From: Candidatus Heimdallarchaeota archaeon
GTDB taxonomy: Archaea > Asgardarchaeota > Heimdallarchaeia > Heimdallarchaeales > Kariarchaeaceae
Reading direction: 5' to 3'
Length of the DNA stretch: 8,133 nt
NCBI GenBank assembly: GCA_022574115.1
Contig: JACZSS010000090.1
Span: 1-8,133, forward strand
Position 1 is the first letter of the stretch; every line of letters begins with the position of its first letter. Below are positions 4,768 through 8,133 of the stretch, piece by piece. The notes beneath the pieces were generated by a model that was not told the DNA's origin, searched no databases, and saw only the letters and a list, made by a program, of their open reading frames with translations. The position numbers and the translations under genes are program-made.

Positions 4768-6942
4768 ATGACTACGTTTGATCCAACTACAATCCGTGAG
4801 GGCTGGCTCTATTACTGGAAGAAACTTTGTGAAGTTTACAAAATTGATCCGATCTACAATCTTGAAAATGAAGGATTGAAATTATTCGAAAAAATTAATG
4901 ATTATGATAATTTAGAATACAAATTCATTGAATTGACATCTAATATCAAATCTGTCCATTTCGAAGATGAATTAGAAAATTATGTGCTAACGCAATATAA
5001 TTCATTCAGTCTCGAAGATCTTGATTATGAAAACTATGAGATTTATCAACTGTATAATTGTATCGCTGAAAATATCAAAAGCTGTCCCACAAGCTATGAT
5101 TTCGTTTACCAAGTCAAGCATAAAGAAATCAAGTTTCGTGGTATGGAGTCAGCCTTAAAATCAGCCTTGGAAGGATTGAAAGAGCGATCGCATATTGAAC
5201 ACAAACTTCGAAAATATTTCAGTTATGATATTAATTCAATTCGAAGATCCAAGGACAAAAAAGTCAACGATTACTGGATAACCAAACCTTTTGAGTTCAA
5301 AAAAGATCAAGCTGAACCGATAATGAAATCAATAGTCAGACGTTTAGATGAAAGGATCTTAACAGATGGAATGAGTTATTTCTATCATATCAATTTGGAA
5401 AGTCCAACATTTAACTCAATGCTGAAAGCAAATTTAGATCTGTACTATTCGAGAAACATAATCAATACATCAATGCACGCTACTAAAATTTATCTGGCTA
5501 CTCATAAATCATGTCCCAAATTAACTAATTGCACGAAAGAAAGTTGTACTAAACTTCATTGTCTATGGATGGATTATGGAGCCAAACAGCCAGTACATGA
5601 TGACACAATTTGTAACAAAGACTGTAAATTTATCGAATACGTTTATTCTGATCCAGTCAAACTACCCACACCAAAAAAAGGTCAAGTAATCATAACTCCA
5701 TTAAGATTTCGAGTGAAACCACAATTCAAGACCATACGGGAAATCAATAAATACGATAATCAAATAAAATCGTATGAAATAATCAGACCAATCGATTCCC
5801 AAAGTATGGATATTAAAACTTTAAATGATCTCAAAGATAAAGAAATTGCAAAAGAGGAGAACGGAAATTATTATATTATTGATCATAAAAAATATATCAA
5901 ATGGGAAGCGAAAGAATTCAGGCAAGAATGGCTTGAATTAAAACTCTGGAATCGAACTTATTCAATTTCAATTGAGAGATACAAATCCACCGATTACAAC
6001 GCAACTTTAGCAATTGATCTTAGACCTCAAAAAGGTTTATACACCAAATCAAGATCTATTACGGCAAAACTGCATATCAATCCCCAATCTTACAATGTAA
6101 TTTATTTACAGTTATTCGAAACAACGATTAGAGAAAGTCTTGAGAATCTAGAATCCTTACAAATTATCGTTCAGAAATTGTTTGAAGGTGAAGATATGCA
6201 TTTCTTCGGTAGGAACAATTCAGCGACCATCAAGGATTTTTATGATAAACCACTCAATCAAATACACGCCTTTTATCAAGGAATCACTAAAATGATAATC
6301 CAAGATAAAATTAGACAAACCCATGTAAAACTTACTCAAATGACTATCTCGGATCAATACTATACAGATTGCAAGGATAAGGATCTCTTAATGAGTATGT
6401 TATCTTACAATGGAATGAAATTATTCAATCAAAATGAGCCAGTTATCCGAAACAAAGACGGTTCAATTGATTATAAGAAATCTGCTGAAGCACTGAAAAC
6501 ACGCTCTAAAAAATTAGCTGCTTATCCCCATAAATCAAGCGAAGGTTATACTGTTTCACAACTCAAAAAATGGACATTAAGCACTTATTGGAAAAATCGT
6601 AGATGGATGAAAAATAAAGCTTTGAGGGTTGGAAATAGAAAAGATTTATCTGATATTCAAATTAAAAATGTTCTTCAAGAACAGATACCAAATAATTTAG
6701 TTCGATTTGAAGTAGCTCTTTGGGGAATTCAAAACATCCTGCTTGCTGATCCTTTGAAGATTTTAGCTGAGGTTCGTAAATTGCTTGATAGTATTGAAAA
6801 GTTTGTTAATTACATAATCGATGATCTAACAATACAAGAGATGTTTGTAGAAATGATCAGTTTAGTTCCAAGATTCTATTATGATGAAAATGCTGATCCA
6901 ATGCAGATGGAACAACCACCGCCTTTCATTATCTCTTGGTAG
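4768..6942 (+). CDS. Large unrecognised protein with six-Cys zinc-type cluster, 724 aa
   Basis: Soluble, charged, AT-rich-coded protein; no confident family. Residues 249-286 carry Cys249, Cys255, Cys260, Cys265, Cys282 and Cys286 with nearby His246, His264 and His277, a likely structural zinc site. Residues 391-450 look like beta strands (LAIDLRP ... ITAKLHINPQSYN). The segment at 593-660 (YTVSQLKKWTLSTYWKNRRWMKNKALRVGN, then NNLVRFEVALWG) loosely recalls the C-terminal 'RFEV' part of phage and plasmid rolling-circle initiators; this is a weak resemblance, and I see no HUH motif. There is no membrane span; the C-terminus is PPPFIISW. The ATG at 4768 has no TATA at the usual distance, and the frame stays open upstream to 4639 with coding-like residues (FLKERPKSEYYNFYLEVKQW), so the true start may lie upstream. 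Replication, recombination or defence functions are all possible. Confidence 0.75.
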   Translation: MTTFDPTTIREGWLYYWKKLCEVYKIDPIYNLENEGLKLFEKINDYDNLEYKFIELTSNIKSVHFEDELENYVLTQYNSFSLEDLDYENYEIYQLYNCIAENIKSCPTSYDFVYQVKHKEIKFRGMESALKSALEGLKERSHIEHKLRKYFSYDINSIRRSKDKKVNDYWITKPFEFKKDQAEPIMKSIVRRLDERILTDGMSYFYHINLESPTFNSMLKANLDLYYSRNIINTSMHATKIYLATHKSCPKLTNCTKESCTKLHCLWMDYGAKQPVHDDTICNKDCKFIEYVYSDPVKLPTPKKGQVIITPLRFRVKPQFKTIREINKYDNQIKSYEIIRPIDSQSMDIKTLNDLKDKEIAKEENGNYYIIDHKKYIKWEAKEFRQEWLELKLWNRTYSISIERYKSTDYNATLAIDLRPQKGLYTKSRSITAKLHINPQSYNVIYLQLFETTIRESLENLESLQIIVQKLFEGEDMHFFGRNNSATIKDFYDKPLNQIHAFYQGITKMIIQDKIRQTHVKLTQMTISDQYYTDCKDKDLLMSMLSYNGMKLFNQNEPVIRNKDGSIDYKKSAEALKTRSKKLAAYPHKSSEGYTVSQLKKWTLSTYWKNRRWMKNKALRVGNRKDLSDIQIKNVLQEQIPNNLVRFEVALWGIQNILLADPLKILAEVRKLLDSIEKFVNYIIDDLTIQEMFVEMISLVPRFYYDENADPMQMEQPPPFIISW

Positions 6943-6947
6943 AGAAA

Positions 6948-6986
6948 GAGTATCTCGAATAATACTCAAAAAAACTCGAGTTTTTT
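6948..6986 (+). terminator. Palindrome plus T-run terminator of the large gene
   Basis: AAAAAACTCGAGTTTTTT (6969-6986) is a perfect 18-base palindrome ending in six T on either strand. It is preceded by a second inverted repeat, GAGTAT (6948-6953) with ATACTC (6962-6967). It starts within a few bases of the TAG at 6940-6942 and should end the + transcript; it could also stop minus-strand transcription. Confidence 0.55.
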
Positions 6987-7118
6987 CACCTGTTTAATGG
7001 ATACTCCGTCTATCCTTTCAATTTTGTTAATTATTAGCCATATTTATTAGACACTTATTTTATTTATGAATGGATTCTTAGTTAATTAATTGGTAAAATA
7101 GTTAGTTTTAGCTCACCT

Positions 7119-7170
7119 TCCCACATTGGAGCAATAGTGTATATATGTTACTTAATGATGCCCCGAGGTT
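7119..7170. repeat. Decayed copy of the palindromic repeat (R2)
   Basis: Bases 7145-7170 match the right arm of R1 and its flank at 23 of 26 positions, including GATGCCCCGAGGTT exactly. The left arm has diverged (CCACATTGGAGCAA against CCACCTTCGGGGCATC in R1), so the palindrome no longer pairs well. It lies 3 bases beyond the stop of the minus-strand gene ending at 7174, the same relative place as R1. Confidence 0.7.
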
Positions 7171-7173
7171 AAA

Positions 7174-7590
7174 TTAACTAAAAATTGCAATTAACGCTAA
7201 AATTATTGCTCCAATCGTTGCCCAAAGTGTCCATTTTGCAGTTTTATAATTCCGCAATGATAATTCTCTTTCTGTGATTCTCCGTTTTTCTTCTAAGTGT
7301 TGTATAGTCAATTTTCTTACTCTATCTATGGGATGAGTCAAATCATCTGATATTTCTTCATGTAACTTACTCAAATAATCATAAAAAGCTACTAATTGAT
7401 TAATCCCAGTTGAAATCGTTGAATTAAAATGATCAGACATTTCATCCTTTGATCCTTTAAATTGAGTTCTTGCTATTTCAAATGACAACCCCCATTTATC
7501 CAATTCGTCGATAACTTTGACAATGGTATTCCAGTCCCTAAATTTGTTTAATTTCTCTTCTCCATCAATAATGTCATGCACAGAATTCAT
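7174..7590 (-). CDS. Small tail-anchored helical protein, 138 aa
   Basis: No family recognised. From the start chosen here the protein is a charged helical domain (residues 1-117) ending in one membrane span at 119-137 (WTLWATIGAIILALIAIF) with a single Ser after it, a C-terminal tail anchor that leaves the body in the cytoplasm. Residues 95-112 (LTIQHLEEKRRITERELS) may be a coiled coil. The frame continues upstream to an ATG at 7647, giving 157 aa, but that ATG lies only 2 bases from the CCGAAAGTAA promoter-like motif and would precede any transcript starting from it. An AAATATAAT element (7624-7632) would place transcription about 10 bases ahead of the ATG at 7590. The gene is framed by the 47-base block and repeat R2, like the unrelated gene at 3715-4596. 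Confidence 0.7.
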   Translation of the reverse strand: MNSVHDIIDGEEKLNKFRDWNTIVKVIDELDKWGLSFEIARTQFKGSKDEMSDHFNSTISTGINQLVAFYDYLSKLHEEISDDLTHPIDRVRKLTIQHLEEKRRITERELSLRNYKTAKWTLWATIGAIILALIAIFS

Positions 7591-7623
7591 TATGTGGATC
7601 TGTATTAAAAATGATTTCTCAAT

Positions 7624-7657
7624 ATTATATTTATTTATTGTAATCATCGTTACTTTC
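7624..7657 (-). promoter_or_regulatory. Promoter region of the tail-anchored protein gene
   Basis: On the minus strand CCGAAAGTAAC is followed about 20 bases later by AAATATAAT. The second element predicts transcription from about 7600, ten bases before the ATG at 7590; the first predicts a start near 7620. Both fit the shorter protein start. Confidence 0.4.
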
Positions 7658-7696
7658 GGTTAACCCAGATTAACTGCAATATTCATCAACTGGACC
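7650..7696. repeat. 47-base conserved block, copy C
   Basis: Partner of the block at 4625-4671, in the same orientation and about 3.0 kb away, so the two are direct repeats around the large Cys-cluster gene and the tail-anchored gene. In the + frame it encodes LTAIFINWT, bounded by TAA (7661-7663) and TAG two codons after the peptide, so here no long gene follows. Confidence 0.8.
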
Positions 7697-7719
7697 AAGT
7701 AGATTTATTGTTAAATGAT

Positions 7720-8004
7720 TTAAGAATTTATAACAGAGAAGTCTGATTTGTCATCCTTAAACATTGCAATGTAATCAAAATAGATCGATCTTGTACAATC
7801 AAAACAAATTAATCTCACCATTGGTACAAATGTGTCAGTTAGTGGTTGACGATTCTTGAAATTAATCCCGTTTGAAACTCGAAGTATATTATCCATTCCT
7901 AATTTTCCTCCGCAAGATCCACAGTCCATACTCACTTTAAGCAGTTCAAGTCTTTTGCCAATTTTGATCATTTCAGATTTTGGCAATTTGTCTGATTCAG
8001 GCAT
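7720..8004 (-). CDS. Two-knuckle zinc-ribbon protein, 94 aa
   Basis: Small soluble protein with paired CxxC knuckles: Cys28-GS-Cys31 and Cys67-FD-Cys70, a zinc-ribbon layout. The second knuckle sits in PMVRLICFDCTRSIYFDYIAMF, like a widespread family of short prokaryotic zinc-ribbon proteins whose C-terminal part reads roughly 'P-hydrophobic-CxxCG-x-F/Y-hydrophobic'; the Gly after the last Cys is Thr here. Family members are mostly uncharacterised and frequent in accessory and phage regions; nucleic-acid or protein binding is the usual guess. The ATG at 8004 has TTTAAA 24 bases upstream and an in-frame stop three codons before, so the start is firm. It lies 63 bases after the gene at the right edge and upstream of block C, all on the minus strand, but its own TATA box suggests a separate transcript. 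Confidence 0.75.
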   Translation of the reverse strand: MPESDKLPKSEMIKIGKRLELLKVSMDCGSCGGKLGMDNILRVSNGINFKNRQPLTDTFVPMVRLICFDCTRSIYFDYIAMFKDDKSDFSVINS

Positions 8005-8025
8005 ATTTGATTATGTGACTATTGA

Positions 8026-8031
8026 TTTAAA
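8026..8031 (-). promoter_or_regulatory. TATA box of the zinc-ribbon gene
   Basis: TTTAAA centred 24-25 bases before the ATG at 8004, again the leaderless spacing. The 12-mer copy D is about 40 bases further upstream. Confidence 0.45.
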
Positions 8032-8067
8032 GCCTGATCGAAATAAATGTGATTGATATGTCTAAGT

Positions 8068-8079
8068 TTACTTTCGGTT
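8068..8079 (-). repeat. 12-mer AACCGAAAGTAA, copy D
   Basis: Exact copy on the minus strand, forming the final codons and stop (NRK-stop) of the partial gene at the right edge. The bases upstream do not match the 47-base block of copies B and C, so only the 12-mer core and a base or two around it are shared. Confidence 0.7.
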
Positions 8080-8133
8080 ATAGTACTTGAGGTTCAACCT
8101 TTCGTCTGGATAAATATCTAAAATTGATCCTTG
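8068..8133 (-). CDS. Last 21 codons of a gene entering from the right edge
   Basis: The minus strand is open from the window edge to a TAA at 8068-8070, giving a peptide that starts QGSILDIYPDE and ends LKYYNRK. The composition is like a real C-terminus, but with 21 residues no family can be named. Its last three codons and stop are the 12-mer AACCGAAAGTAA (copy D). It lies upstream of the zinc-ribbon gene in the same direction. Confidence 0.45.
   Translation of the reverse strand, partial: QGSILDIYPDERLNLKYYNRK

Noticed and set aside
7856..8056. Open frame of 66 codons on the + strand
   Set aside because: Antisense to the zinc-ribbon gene and its promoter; low-complexity, serine- and leucine-rich translation.

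Overview
The window looks archaeal. Most genes have an AT-rich TATA-like element 24-28 bases upstream of the most plausible start codon and no Shine-Dalgarno sequence, the arrangement of leaderless archaeal transcripts, and the one clearly recognisable housekeeping gene is a NuoB-type complex I subunit. LRR proteins are common in several archaeal groups, but nothing here fixes the lineage. No tRNA, rRNA, CRISPR array, integrase or transposase was seen.

Layout. Bases 1-2041 look like ordinary chromosome: the 3' end of an unknown gene (+), a leucine-rich-repeat protein (-) and a lone nuoB (-), with visibly higher GC than what follows. A gene-free stretch of about 340 bases (2042-2382) then leads into an AT-rich accessory region running to the right edge. 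This holds a DnaQ-like exonuclease (+), a single-span membrane protein with a helical tail (-), a multi-span membrane protein (-), a large unrecognised protein with a six-cysteine cluster (+), a tail-anchored small protein (-), a two-knuckle zinc-ribbon protein (-) and the last codons of another gene (-).

The accessory region is tied together by repeats rather than by recognisable function. The 12-mer AACCGAAAGTAA occurs four times, each time at a gene junction. Two copies sit in a 47-base block, ungapped and about 80% identical, upstream of two unrelated membrane-protein genes. Each of those genes is followed by a copy of a second repeat, a 42-base palindrome (intact in one copy, decayed in the other). 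The result is two 'conserved front, different gene, conserved back' units flanking the large Cys-cluster gene, which suggests cassette exchange or a modular mobile element. Part of the 47-base block also reads in frame with the large gene and differs between copies mainly at silent positions, so it may be coding. How these genes work together cannot be read from sequence; three different membrane proteins beside a nuclease and an unknown Zn-binding protein would fit a defence or mobile-element module, but that is inference.
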